From: Bettongia penicillata ogilbyi
Taxonomy: Eukaryota; Chordata; Mammalia; Diprotodontia; Potoroidae
Direction of reading: 5' to 3'
Length of the DNA: 64,000 bases
Assembly (NCBI GenBank): GCA_023548195.1
Contig: JAJHZJ010000532.1
Span: 2,002,725-2,066,724 of the forward strand
Positions 22,796 to 34,086 of the stretch are shown here, piece after piece; position 1 is the stretch's first letter, and each line of letters starts with the position of its first letter. The notes beneath the pieces are model-generated. The model saw nothing but the letters and a program-made list of their open reading frames with translations. It was not told where the DNA came from and searched no databases. The translations under genes and the position numbers were made by a program.

Positions 22796-23029
22796 AATTC
22801 TTTGGAGGGGATTATGGAACAAAGAAAATTTTTCTGAGGCTGAGTTTGAATTTGGTGAAACCTGGAGTCTGGTTCAGATTCCTGGGGAGACCCACCCAGG
22901 AAAGGGAAGTACAGAACACTACTTCACCTGCTGGACAATTTTAATTTGCTTGGAGGCACTGGAAAGACCTCATTGGATTTTCTGAATCTATGCAGGGCTG
23001 AACAGAAACCATCCTCATAGATTCAATTT

Positions 23030-23150
23030 AATTTATTGTGGGATGTTTATATACACAACATTGTGCTAGGTGCTAGGAGTGTGAAGACTGAAATACGAAC
23101 TGGCTTCCAGAAGGTTTGTAATGTAGTTAAGAGATAAGACAAATGTACAA
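23030..23150 (-). repeat. L2 LINE 3'-end fragment
   Basis: 'aacattgtgctaggtgctag' and later text follow the reversed L2 tail. Confidence 0.5.
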
Positions 23151-23159
23151 AGAATTATA

Positions 23160-23400
23160 AGTAAAAATCCTTCTCTTCCTGCAAGACCCAGTTCAGCTAG
23201 CACTACTCCAGGAACCTCTAGGATCTCCATTTGCCAAGGTCTTCACTGCCCCTTCTCTGCTCCAATTCCTTCCTGAAAGTCATCACTCCCTCCTCAATTG
23301 TAGGGACAGCAGATTCTCTGGATCTTTCCTTAGTTTTGTCTGATCCCATCCTAGCTTGTACCATCCCTTTCTATGCATGTGGGCCTTTTAGTGTATCTAT
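23160..23400 (+). repeat. L2 LINE 3'-region fragment
   Basis: 'ctgcaagacccagttcagct' and 'tccaggaacctctaggatct' resemble the L2 segment just before its tail. Confidence 0.5.
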
Positions 23401-23402
23401 GA

Positions 23403-23548
23403 CAGTGGTGGGGAACCTGCAGCCTCGAGGCCACATGTGGCCACCTAGGTCCTCAAGTGTGGCCCTTTGACTCAATCCAAACTTCACAGAACTGCACTTC
23501 ACAGTTCAAGTGAAGTTCACAGAACTGAAGTTTGGATTTAGTCAAAGA
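23403..23548. mobile_element. hAT-type MITE, right end missing
   Basis: Starts 'cagtggtggggaacctgcag', includes 'gaggccacatgtggccacct' and 'aatccaaacttcacagaact', then is cut off by the SINE at 23553. Confidence 0.75.
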
Positions 23549-23552
23549 CCTT

Positions 23553-23796
23553 AGGTGTAGAGTGGATAGAGTGCTAGGCCTGAAGTCAGGAAGACCCATC
23601 ATCCTGAGTTCAAATCTAGCCTCAGACACTTACTAGCTGTGTGACCCTGGACAAGTCACTTACCCTGTTTGCCTCAGTTTCCTCATCTGTAAAATAAGCA
23701 GGAGAAGGAAATGGCAAACTCCTCCAGTGTCTCTGCCAAGAAAACCCCAAATGGGATCATGAAGAGTCAGATATGACTGAAAAATGATGAGATGAC
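23553..23796 (+). mobile_element. Marsupial tRNA-derived SINE
   Basis: Forward copy: 'gagtggatagagtgctaggc', 'gctgtgtgaccctggacaag', 'aaatgggatcatgaagagtc'. It abuts and probably truncated the MITE to its left. Confidence 0.8.
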
Positions 23797-23904
23797 AATA
23801 ATCTCTAGCCCTTAGGGGTGGCTCTAGCATCCCCTGATACAAGTATAAATACCAAGAAGGCAACAAAACGGAGGAGGTGAGAAAGGGCAGAGGAATACCC
23901 TTTG

Positions 23905-24180
23905 GGGGCTGGGCTGTGGCATGCTCTAAGGAAAGTGGTTGGTGTGTGTTAAGGCTTTAAAGATGGGTTATTATGGAGCCACATTATGCAGGAATTGAAT
24001 AAGGAGTTGGTATTTTATTTGAAAGGTAGTGAAGGTTTTTAAGCAGGGAAGACCTTTGGATTAGGAAGATTCCTTCAGCAGATATGTAAATGGAGAGCTA
24101 GAGAGGAGGGAGACTGATAGTAGGAAATATAAATGGGCAATTACAATAGCTCCCAGCAGAGATAATATGGTGGTATCTGT
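23905..24180 (-). repeat. L2 LINE internal fragment
   Basis: 'agtgaaggtttttaagcagg', 'agattccttcagcagatatg' and 'caattacaatagctcccagc' follow L2 in reverse. Confidence 0.6.
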
Positions 24181-24239
24181 TGGAGAGCTAATGGTGGCCT
24201 TATGCTGTATGTTTAAATTCGGACTTGAAGTTTGTCCAT

Positions 24240-24690
24240 TGTCATCTCTTTCCCACCTGGCTCCCTAACCCATGCACATCAGAAGAATTACCTTCATAGA
24301 CCCCCCCAGTACTTTGGCAGCTTCTTGGCTGATAGCTATACTCTCACGGACACAGGTTTATCTCTCCATCAACCATGACCCTTCACTGTCCCTCATGCCC
24401 CATGTCCAATTATTTGCCAAGTCTTCTCAATTCTATCTCCACAACACATATCCCTTCCACATATCCCTTTTCCTCCAATCATACATTTGTCATCCTAGTT
24501 CAGGACCTCATAACCTCTTACTGTTACTATTACAATAGCCTCCTAATTAATTTCCCTTTCTTCAAAGTCTCCCCGTCCAATAGCTGCCAATTGATGTTCT
24601 TAAAGCAACATTCTAAACAGGTCACTCCCCTGCCCAAGAAGTTCCAGTGGCTCCCTATTGTCTCCAAGAATAAAATACAAACTTCTTGGT
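24240..24690 (+). repeat. L2 LINE internal fragment
   Basis: 'ctattacaatagcctcctaa', 'ttcttaaagcaacattctaa', 'gtcactcccctgcccaagaa' and 'agtggctccctattgtctcc' are the forward L2 3'-ORF region. With 23905-24180 it forms an inverted L2 pair. Confidence 0.7.
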
Positions 24691-26229
24691 CGTGGAATTG
24701 AATTGAATTATGGACCTACCCCTTTCTTAAAAACTTTCAAAGCCAGAGGGTTCCACCCAGAGTCACCCCTAGGAAGGTCTTGGACAACCTATATTGACAT
24801 TAAAGCCAAGATTCCATTGCAGAAATCTAGAGTGTTTCTTCCTGCCACACTTGTTCCTAAAGGATATGTGAAGAAGTTGGGCACTAGTCCTCTGGGAAAT
24901 GGTATGTTTTAACTAGGGTGAAGCAGTCAAAAGAGAAAATATGGTTTTTCTTTTTCATTTCTGAGTCCTGCTAAGGCGAGACAGGACCTCTGAAACTATG
25001 AACCACCTTGATGGCTCCAACAGATGTGCCTGACTCATTTCCCTTGCCACATCCTCAGATCATGCAAAGTGTATGCTGCACTGTCATCACTGGATTCACC
25101 AGTGACTGGGTGACTGAGCCAGTATCCCCATTACTCCTTGCTTGTCAAGCACTTTTTCCCCCTTAGGGAAACTTCGATTTAATCTACCAATTTAAGGAAA
25201 TAGGTAAATACTCATTCTTCTCCAACAGGGAGTGGGAGCCTCCATGAACCCAGATCTATGATTAAATAGTACTAGAAGACTTATTGCTTTCTTCCCTTCC
25301 CCCACCTTACTATTATTTCAGCATATTTATAAGAATCATCCCATTATACAACAGCCAATTTTATGCAGGAAAATTACACATGGAAAATCATTTGTAATAA
25401 GGATCTGAAAAGATGAAGGGGGAGAAAAGGGAACAATTGGAAGATGAGGGGGGAAAAATTGAGTCTATCTAAATCTGGAGACCATAAAAGTGTTTGAAGC
25501 TATGAGATGATATCTTGGAGGAGATCCCAGGGTAAACAGAACGGGTCTGAGTTGTCTGGATAGTGTAACATTCACCATGATTCACTGAAGGAGGTTGGGG
25601 TCCTTCCAGTTGATGCAGACTCTTTCTTTTGAAGATAGCCAAGGCCTGGGATACAAGTCTCATTAGATAAGGCAGAATGATGGCGGCACCACCAAGGTTG
25701 TGTAAATAGAATTGAAAGTAGGATGAAAAGTTTGAAACAAGGGATAGACTGAGAAGCCAATAGATGGGAATGTCATCATAGACCTCAGCAGGTCATGCAT
25801 AAAGGAGAGTAAAGAGGAACATTGAAAGGAACTGGGATGATATTCTTGGAGAAGGAAAGGCGGAGAAATAAATTAAAGACGTATATAATGGACAGAGCAG
25901 TAGGTTAGCAGTCCGGAGACGTGGACTTTGGGCTTGGCTCTTCCCATGACTGACCTCAGAGTCGTTTAACTTTTTGAATTTTCAGATTAGAGTTGGACTA
26001 TAATCTTGTTCAAAGACTGTGGATCTGAACAAAGAGACGATGGATGGAATGATATGGTAGGGAGGGGAGGAGGTGTTCCATAAGCAGTCCTCATTATGAA
26101 GTTCAAAACTATGGGCCAGATTAATTCAAAGCTGCTTTCATTTTCACAATTCTAATGATATGAGATATATACAGAAGATGGTGACCAGCTATGTACAAGT
26201 GAGCAATGACACAGGCTAGTCCACAAGAA

Positions 26230-26480
26230 AGGGTTGCTAGGTGGTGCAGTGGATAGAGTGCTGGGTCAGCGAGATTTATCTTCCTGAGTTCGAATCTGGC
26301 CTCAGACACTTACTAGCTGTGTGATCCTGAGCAAATCATTTAACCCTCTTTACCTCAGTTTCCTCATCCAGCAAAGGAGCTGGAGAAAGAAATAGCAAAC
26401 CACTCCAGAGCTTTGCCAAGAAAACCCCATATGGGACCACAAAGAGTTGGATGCAACTGAAATGACTGAATAGCAACAGT
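26230..26480 (+). mobile_element. Marsupial tRNA-derived SINE
   Basis: Full-length forward copy: 'gctaggtggtgcagtggata', 'gtgtgatcctgagcaaatca', 'accacaaagagttggatgca', ending 'gaatagcaaca'. Confidence 0.8.
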
Positions 26481-26974
26481 CCACAAGGAAATTGACTTAA
26501 AATGAAGCATAAAGGATATAGGTTACAGTAACACCTTGCTTCGTCAGCAACCACAATCGCATCCTAAGAGAATGCAAAGCACTATTTTTTTGTTTTGTCT
26601 TTGTATCTCCAGAGGCTACCATACATAGTGTCTTGCATTATTGGAAATTCCCATTTCCAATAATGGATAAAATGTAGCATATACTTCTAAGGATGTGTAC
26701 TTCTAGTACTATAAGCTTTCTAAAGTGTATTACACACTTTCATGATTCTTAAACATCATCTATGGAATATAATCTTGCACATCATCAAAAACCTTTGATA
26801 ATGATTCCGTTTCATCAATAGGAACATTATGGACTGGTCTGTGTTGTGTGTATTTCAAGAGCTATTTGGCTCTGAATTGTTTCCCTAGTAAGACCCTAGA
26901 TGTCTATACTTTTTGAATTCCTCTGTCTGCTTGGCATAGCTTTTCTTTCTTCATTTTCATTTAGCCAAGAGGCC

Positions 26975-27240
26975 TGTCTTGGAAGGACCTTTTGAGATGC
27001 AAAAGTTGAGACCCAGAGAGGTGAAGCCCAAGGTGATACAAACTGTTGTCGATGTTGTCACCCGGCGACTTCAGTCATCTCTGATTCTTCATGACCACGT
27101 GTGGGGTTTTCTTGGCAAAGATACTGGAGTATTTGTTGTTTCCTTCTCCAGTTGTACAAATAGTAAGAAATAGAATCAAAATTTGAACCCAAGTTGTTTG
27201 ACACCAGATCCAGGGCACTTTTCCTGCATGCCCACCTCTA
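26975..27240 (-). repeat. MIR-type fragment interrupted by a SINE
   Basis: Reversed MIR-like text ('gttgagacccagagaggtga', then 'aatagtaagaaatagaatca') surrounds a partial reversed SINE ('tctgattcttcatgaccacg', 'tggggttttcttggcaaaga'). Confidence 0.5.
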
Positions 27241-27714
27241 ATCACCCCCATCCATTTTTTATTAACTTACCATATGCTGAGAAAACCCATAACCAATACA
27301 ATTAAACCTTTGAACTTTGGGACATGCATTTTTATGGGGGGAAAACACATTCTAATTATTTGGCAATGTCCTCCTGTGAAATGGTGTGCTTCTGTAGGTG
27401 GTGGGTCCCTGCTCACCGGAGGTTTCCAAATGGAGTCTGAATGACCAGTTCTTATGGGGTAACAGAAGGAATTCGTTGTCAGGTTAGACTAAATGTCTTC
27501 TCAACAACTCTTTGATCCCAATTTTCTGATCTATATATTGGACTTGAACCTTGCTAAATTTTGGATGAGGATTTTACTACAAAGATCTATAATGAAACCA
27601 ACAACCTTTTTTAAATTGGAAGATCCGTGAAGACACTGCCCGCGTCTTAACTTTACTTCAAAATTACTTTGCATTTTTTCGTCCATATTTCACATTTACT
27701 TATATGTGTATACT

Positions 27715-27840
27715 TGATTTCCCCCAGTAGACTACAGGCTACTAGAGAACTATTTTCTGTTGTGTTCACGTTCCTGGAATCTAACATAATGCCTGGTACT
27801 TAGTAGATGCTTATTCAATTGTGTTAAATTTGAATGCATT
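27715..27840 (+). repeat. L2 LINE 3' tail
   Basis: 'taatgcctggtacttagtag' and 'atgcttattcaattgtgtta' match the L2 end; a diverged 'tagactacaggctactagag' precedes it. Confidence 0.55.
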
Positions 27841-28440
27841 TCTCCACGTGCTCAATATAATGATCCTCATGGATCATTCATAGCAGGCATTCATAGTAGG
27901 CATAGTAGGCATTTAATAGGGGTTTGTTAACTGATTTTTTCATTGAACTCAGATCATGGGCCTATTGTTTCTGTACTAAAGAACCATATTCCTATTCTGC
28001 CTTTAGGAATTTGAGATTTACATTGGCATTTCAGAGCAGCCAGCAGAAATGGATCATCTGGTAAAGTAAGAGGCTTTTCAATAATCCTTCCTGTTTAATA
28101 ATGAAAAAATGATGTCTTTAATCATAAAATAGCATCCTTGGCTTCTCAGAGAAAAATCTGTCCATTTTCTTACTTTCAGGCAGGACTGCTCTTAAACCAG
28201 CCACACATAGATAAGAACTGAATCTATTTTGTAAGATCTCTGAAACGAGAGGTTCTAGAGCCTCATTCAAGATCTCGATCCCAGCGTGCACTTACTCAGG
28301 CAGGAAAGTCTCCCATAACCAGACTCAATCTCTCATACTGTAAGTTTTAGTTGGTTATTTCATTTTGAAGGAAGAACAGCTGGTCACCATCTCTATAAGA
28401 GCCCTTAAGATTCACTTCTTGAAAGTGTTATTAAATTTCC

Positions 28441-28633
28441 CTTCCTGAATATTTCCAACTCCTTTCAATTTTCTTCTTTGGCCTCTTTTCCAGGCCTTGA
28501 ATCATTCTGGTGGCGCCTCTCTGAACCCTCTGTGTGTTCTCTGCATTCCTCTTTAGTTGAGAAGCTCGGACACAGATATAGAACTGAAGTATCTGACTAA
28601 CATGGAGGGTGGTGGAACTATGACCTTTGCATT
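28441..28633 (-). repeat. CR1/L3 LINE fragment
   Basis: 'aatcattctggtggcgcctc', 'tctgaaccctctgtgtgttc' and 'gacacagatatagaactgaa' parallel the CR1-like segment at 9703-9840 and its expected continuation. Confidence 0.5.
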
Positions 28634-28924
28634 CCCACTGGCGATGGCCCAGGATGCAGGGGATGACCTGGGCATCTTCCATGTCTGACCAAGTTCCAAG
28701 TGCTCCTCTGTGCCTGTTTCAGCTGCTCTCATGGCCACTGGAATGAATTGTTTTCATCTGCCCATTCCTCCAGAGGAAATCTTCAGATAGTTGAGGTAGA
28801 CAACCCCTAACTCACTGATGGTTTGAGTCCTGTCAGTTAACCTCAGCATTGTTTAGCCTGTCTGCTGAGAAGTTTTACCAGGGTGTGGCCACTATGTGTG
28901 CTACAGGTTTTTAGAGTCACAGGG
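28634..28924. repeat. Unnamed interspersed repeat A, copy 2
   Basis: Homologous over its whole length to 16522-16808: 'ccactggcgatggcccagga', 'caacccctaactcactgatg', 'tgtggccactatgtgtgcta'. Starts at an abrupt edge inside CR1/L3-like sequence, suggesting an insertion. Confidence 0.6.
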
Positions 28925-29159
28925 AATCTACAAGGGCAAGCAGGTACCAGGCCTTTGAAATGATCCAGGAATCAGCAACAGGTCAGTTAGACATAGGACC
29001 CAAGGCCGAGCCAATCCATGGGTTAGAGGCAAGTGGCCCAACCAAAAGCGGGTTAGCTCAGAATTAGGCAGTGCATTGGGTAATGGGATCCACAAGGCAG
29101 GAAGGGGATAAAAAAATAGTTCTACAGAAGCCAAGAAATAGAGAGGATAGCATCACATG

Positions 29160-29780
29160 ATCACGTGGTACCTGGAAGGTCATCTAACACAACTCTTCAT
29201 TTTATAAATGAGGAACAGAGGCCTTGGAAATTTCTCTGACTCTTCCAAGGTCACATAGATAGTAACAGAAGTGAGATTTGACCCCAGATATAGCCCTTTT
29301 CCTACTGTCCCTTACAGTGTAATAGAAAATGCCTTGTCTTTGGGATTTGAATGGTGGTTGTGACATTTCCTACCTGGGTAATATACGAGTAGTTGAGCAA
29401 GTAATTTAACCTTTCTGGTTCTCAATTTCTTCATCTGTAAAATAATGAGTTGGATTAGATGATGCATAAGTTCCTCTAACTTTGAGCCAATGGTCCTATG
29501 TGCAGGAATACCATCAGGAAACCTTAATAGCTAAGACTTCTGCCAGAGATTGAGAAGCACTCAATTTTTCAGGTCAAGGAGAAAGCATACTGTAGTGCAA
29601 AGAATGCCAGAATTGGAATTAGGAGGCCTGGGTTAGAATTCTAATTCTGACACACAATTTTTGTGTAACCTTGGACAATTCCCTTTACATCTCTGTCTTA
29701 GCTTCTTTATCTGTAGAATGGTGGGAATTTATACTTGACAACATCTAAGATCTCTTCCATGTCTAAATCTCAGATGTTAG
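29160..29780. repeat. Cluster of MIR-type fragments
   Basis: 29160-29310 reads in reverse ('cattttataaatgaggaaca', 'aaggtcacatagatag'). 29320-29490 and 29575-29780 read forward ('tctgtaaaataatgagttgg'; 'ctttatctgtagaatggtgg'). Confidence 0.5.
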
Positions 29781-30007
29781 GGAAGAGGGCAAATATGTCA
29801 ACCCACTTGGCTGAAGTGAGGAATGTTTGGGATAGAGGGGTGTGGGGCAGAAAGTCAACCATTTTCTGACATCATTGTTGATATAAAAGGTCTCACCACA
29901 CTGTCCTGTTTTCCTGCCTGTCTTTTCCTGAATGCTCTATGGACTTTTTCCAGGGGTACGGTGAACTTCAAAAAATTTTAATAACATTATTTCCACATAA
30001 TTGGTTT

Positions 30008-30235
30008 CCTTTGTTGTCCAGTTGTGTCTGACTCTTCATGACTCCATTTGGGGGTTTCTTGGCAAAGATACTAGAGTGGTTTTCTATTTCCTTCTCCAGC
30101 TCATTTTACAGATGAGGAAACTGAGGCAAACAGGGTTAAGTGCCTTGCCCAGGGTCACACAAAGATCAGATTTGAACTCAGGTCTTCCTGACTCTAGGCT
30201 CAGTGCTCTATCTGTTGAGCCATCTAGCTGCCTGT
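30008..30235 (-). mobile_element. Marsupial tRNA-derived SINE
   Basis: Reverse copy with very good fit: 'tgtctgactcttcatgactc', 'acagatgaggaaactgaggc', head 'gagccatctagctgcctg'. Confidence 0.8.
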
Positions 30236-30289
30236 TTCCTTTATACTACCATTTTATGAATTTTTAAATGTTGTTCTGAGAAAGAAGGA

Positions 30290-30495
30290 AATAAACATTC
30301 ATTTAAACACCTACTGATATCTCATTTGAATCCTCACAACAACCAGGGAGGCAGGTGTTATTGTTATCCCCATTTTAAAGTTGAGGAAACTGAGGCAGAG
30401 ATCAAAGGATTTGTTCAGCTGTCTGAGGGCAAATTGGAACTCGGGTCTTCCTGACTCTAAGTCCAGTGCTCTAACCATTTGGACACCTGGCCCTC
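30290..30495 (-). repeat. MIR/Ther-type SINE
   Basis: 'gaatcctcacaacaaccagg', 'gttattgttatccccatttt', 'aaagttgaggaaactgaggc', head 'tgctctaaccatttggaca'. Confidence 0.65.
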
Positions 30496-30959
30496 ATGGG
30501 GGAATGACACACTCTGACCTGTGTGAAGCAACCTTATTCTTGTGGCTATATGGATGCATAGACTGGAGAGGGAAGAAGCCAGCAGGCAGAAATCTAATTA
30601 GAAGATTGTTGATGCATTTGTGCAAGTGAATGTAATGATGGGCTGGATGGGAGTTGGGTGGGTGGCAGCAGGAGAGGGAAGAAGGGATGTAACTGAGAGA
30701 TGCTACTGAGATAGAACGGCAAGACTTGGCTCAGATGAAACACGGTGCCATGGAAACCAACACAGAGAGCCTCGGTTCTGTCTGTCACCTGGTGAGTGTA
30801 TCTGAGGGTCATGGTTAAAGCTCCATTGGAGGTCTGCAGGTGGAGGACCTCTCAGCAGAACTGTCAGTGGAGAGACTACTCATTAAAAGGAAGCCTGGAC
30901 ATGTTTTAAGTAACCCTAATTTCATTGTCTTAGAGACTCGCCTCCAAGCACTGAGAAAG

Positions 30960-31068
30960 TGCCCAAAAGACTTGCTCAGGGTCACACTACTGGCATTTTG
31001 GAAAGGCAGGAATTAGAGTCAGGGCTTTCTTACTGCAGAGCTTATCTCTCAATCCCTAGCGCCCCCCA
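30960..31068 (-). repeat. MIR-type fragment
   Basis: 'gacttgctcagggtcacact' and 'ggaattagagtcagggcttt' in the reverse MIR order. Confidence 0.5.
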
Positions 31069-31249
31069 CTTTCTTCTTACTTGTTTAAGCTTTTAGTGCT
31101 TTGGATTAGCTACATTTGCATATGTGTAACACAGACTTCCCTGGCCCGTGCTGCCTGAAGGATAAGCGTGGTAGTTTTCACTTGGCCCCCAGCATTGCTT
31201 GGTACCCTTAAGGAGATTGAGAGGATCTGGAATTTCTGCAAAAGACTCA

Positions 31250-31370
31250 TTAATTAAATTATTAAAATAATTTATTTTAATAATTTATTTTTATTGAATA
31301 TTTATTTAATCAATTTAATAAATTATTTAGATACTCTTTAATTAATTAAATTTAAATAAATTTTTTTCCA
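31250..31370. repeat. AT-rich, TTAATTAA/AATAAATT low-complexity tract
   Basis: About 120 bp of almost pure A and T with many short palindromes. Confidence 0.85.
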
Positions 31371-31637
31371 ACCAAAACAAAGTTTATTAAAATTCTACCA
31401 TATTGGCCAGACTCTTAAGAATCTCAGCATTAGCTAAATTCTTAAGGCATGTGAGCACTTTCATGGAAACAAGATGAGTCTTATATACAGAAAGAACGTG
31501 GAAGGGAGCTAGGGTTGGCCGATTAATTAATTTTAAAAGTTCGTCATTAATAGTGTTCCCTCAGTTGTTGAAGGTCTTTCATTAGCTAGTAACAACTAGT
31601 CGGTTTGTTTGTTTTTACAAAGAAATATTTACTGTAG

Positions 31638-31690
31638 TTAGGTGGCCTGGTGGATAGAGCACCAGCTGTGGAGTCAGGAGGACTGAAAAA
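31638..31690 (+). mobile_element. SINE head fragment
   Basis: Only the head is present: 'gttaggtggcctggtggata', 'gagcaccagctgtggagtca'. The body and tail are missing. Confidence 0.6.
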
Positions 31691-31945
31691 TAATTCACAT
31701 TATTAGAAGGCATCAGCATCAGAGGTGCCATTTGCCCCTTCACACATGGACCTTGGCTGTGTGCTACTTACCCGGATGAACGCCTCACCATACATGTGCA
31801 TCAGGTACATAGAGAGACAGCTAGACATGGCCCTTGCGTATGTCTTCCTCTACCCTATCTGCTCTCCAGGTGTGTCTAGTTTTCCCACTGATGCTATGGG
31901 TATTTGTGGGAGAGTGCACTCCAGGTTTATGGAAGAAATGTTCTG

Positions 31946-32776
31946 CTGCAATTCTCAAAGTGTGGTCTGTGAACCCCTTGGGGTCCCCACAAGGGGTCCA
32001 CAATATCAAAACTGTTTTCATAATAATAGTAAGACATTATTTATAATAATGCTTATAGTAGTATTTATAATAATGCTAAGACATAATATAAGATATTATA
32101 TTAGGGAATGTAGGTAAGGTAGTGTAGTGGAAAGAGCAGTGGCCTGAAGTCAGGAAGACACATCTTCTTGAGTTCAAATCTGGCCTCAGACACTTAGTAG
32201 CTGTATGACCCTGGGTAAGTCACTTAATCCTTTTTTTACCTCGGTTTCCTCATCTGTAAAATAAACTGGAGAAGAAAACGGCAAATCACTCCAATCTTTC
32301 TGCCAAGAAACCCCAAATGGTGTCACAAAGAGTCAGATATGACTGAAACAACTGAGCAACAACAAATTTCCCTTCTCTTTTCCATCTACTTATTTGTGTG
32401 AGTCTAGATTTTCATCATATACTTCTGGCAAAACAACTTCACAGTACACTGATTGTAGAAGCAGATATGAGAATCCCAGTTGTCTTCAACTGAACCAGAC
32501 ACTAAAGAGATTTGCAAATATATGTAAAACAATATCACTTTTCTCTTATTTTTTTGTTTTGGAAAAATTATTTTTCATATAATATATTAACATATAATGT
32601 ATATTGATATCTTAAAAATGAATGAATAAATTATAAGTTTAAAATTTTATCAGTTATAATTTCTCATATGGTAAATACTGATAGATATAATTTATATAAA
32701 TAAAAGCTCTTTGGAGTCTTCAATAATTTTTAAGAATAAAAAGGGGTTCTGAGACTGAAAATTTTGAGAACTACTG
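31946..32776. mobile_element. hAT-type DNA transposon fossil with nested SINE
   Basis: Ends are inverted: 'ctgcaattctcaaagtgtgg' on the left and 'aaaattttgagaactactg' on the right. Interior blocks such as 'tcataataatagtaagacat', 'gcagatatgagaatcccagt' and 'aaagctctttggagtcttca' match a hAT fossil family also known from placental mammals (exact name not certain). A SINE splits it at 32113-32362. Non-coding. Confidence 0.7.
32113..32362 (+). mobile_element. Marsupial tRNA-derived SINE nested in a hAT fossil
   Basis: Full-length: 'tagtgtagtggaaagagcag', 'tatgaccctgggtaagtcac', 'aatggtgtcacaaagagtca', end 'ctgagcaacaacaaa'. Confidence 0.85.
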
Positions 32777-33009
32777 TATGATGCCATTTTATTAAGTGCC
32801 TTTATTTTGAACTAATTATGTACTTTGATTAACTATTATGGGTAAACATATCTGCAGGGGCTCATTAGATACAATTTTGGGGGATATCCACCCACAGGAT
32901 ACTTTGAATCTAGAATAACTTTTCATCCTGTAATTTGGGGATGGGAAGGGACCACCTGGCATGATACCTGAAATAAACTTTGTTTATCTGAAACCCCTAA
33001 ATTGGTATA

Positions 33010-33150
33010 CTAGATTTAGCTTCTGAAAGCCTGGCTTCAAATCCTGACTCTGACACTCTATACATGACCTTGGGCAAGTCATTTCACTCATGGGGTTTCC
33101 TAATTTGTAAAATAAAGGAGGTTGAACAAAAGTGCCTGCAAATCCATAGT
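33010..33150 (+). repeat. MIR-type fragment
   Basis: 'gcctggcttcaaatcctgac', 'tgaccttgggcaagtcattt', 'cctaatttgtaaaataaagg'. A short MIR-like tail also lies at about 33725-33800 ('gtgcttggcagagttcccag'). Confidence 0.6.
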
Positions 33151-34044
33151 CAATGATCTCTTTCAAAAGCAGCCCATGCTCATGGACCCTATTCTTCAAT
33201 GACCAGCATCCTACAGTCTAGTGCTTCTTATAGTATTCTGACCATAGATTTGTTTAACTAAATCTGCGGTATTTATGTTTGCACAGACCATAATCTAAAT
33301 TCAGTCACTTTTCTTGAAGCTATGAAACATCAAGGCTTTTGCTGAAAGGGCTAGGGCCCAGGGGTGCTGGGACAACTTCTTCCCAGCCTCGGGACTCCCT
33401 CTCTCACCAAGTGCTGTTTGGTCCTGACTTCCTTTAGAGATTTCAGCCCCTTATGTTGAGTCTTCCCTCAGTTTCTTTATTGACTTTCCTGGTTTCTTGT
33501 TCAGGTTCAAGAAACAGCCACAATTCTCCTCTATTTTAGAAACGTGTGTATGTAGATGTTTTACTGTGTTTATATCTTTAGTTCATTCAGACTGCTCCCA
33601 TTCTCTGGGCCCTATGGGCATACACCAGGCATCAACTTCCTAGTTATATTAAAGATCCAGCTATAATTCTTCTTACAGGAACAGCCCCGAGGGCTGTCCC
33701 TGCAGGAGAGCAGATGGAAATGAGTATTAGATCTCCTCAAATGAGATAATGTTTGGAAAGTGCTTGGCAGAGTTCCCAGCGCATAGTAGGGGCTGTTCCC
33801 TTCCCTCTCCTACCTTACCCCTTAAGTCAAATCAGTGAGTATTAATGGATCATCTTTTATCTATTAAAAGAGATCCATAAACCCTGCCTTAAGTTCATAA
33901 CTTATATGAGAGATAACACTGATTAACCAATCAGGAAAAGGCCTGAAAGTTGACAAGCTTAAATATGGCTCATAGAACAGTGGAAAAGGATGGCAAGGCC
34001 TGGGGGGAAGGGAGGGAGTGGTGTCAGGATCTGTGAGTTCATGG

Positions 34045-34046
<2 letters not shown>

Positions 34047-34085
<39 letters not shown>
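34047..34085. repeat. (GT)n microsatellite
   Basis: About 19 perfect dinucleotide units. Long open frames across it on the minus strand are produced by the repeat. Confidence 0.98.
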
Positions 34086-34086
<1 letters not shown>

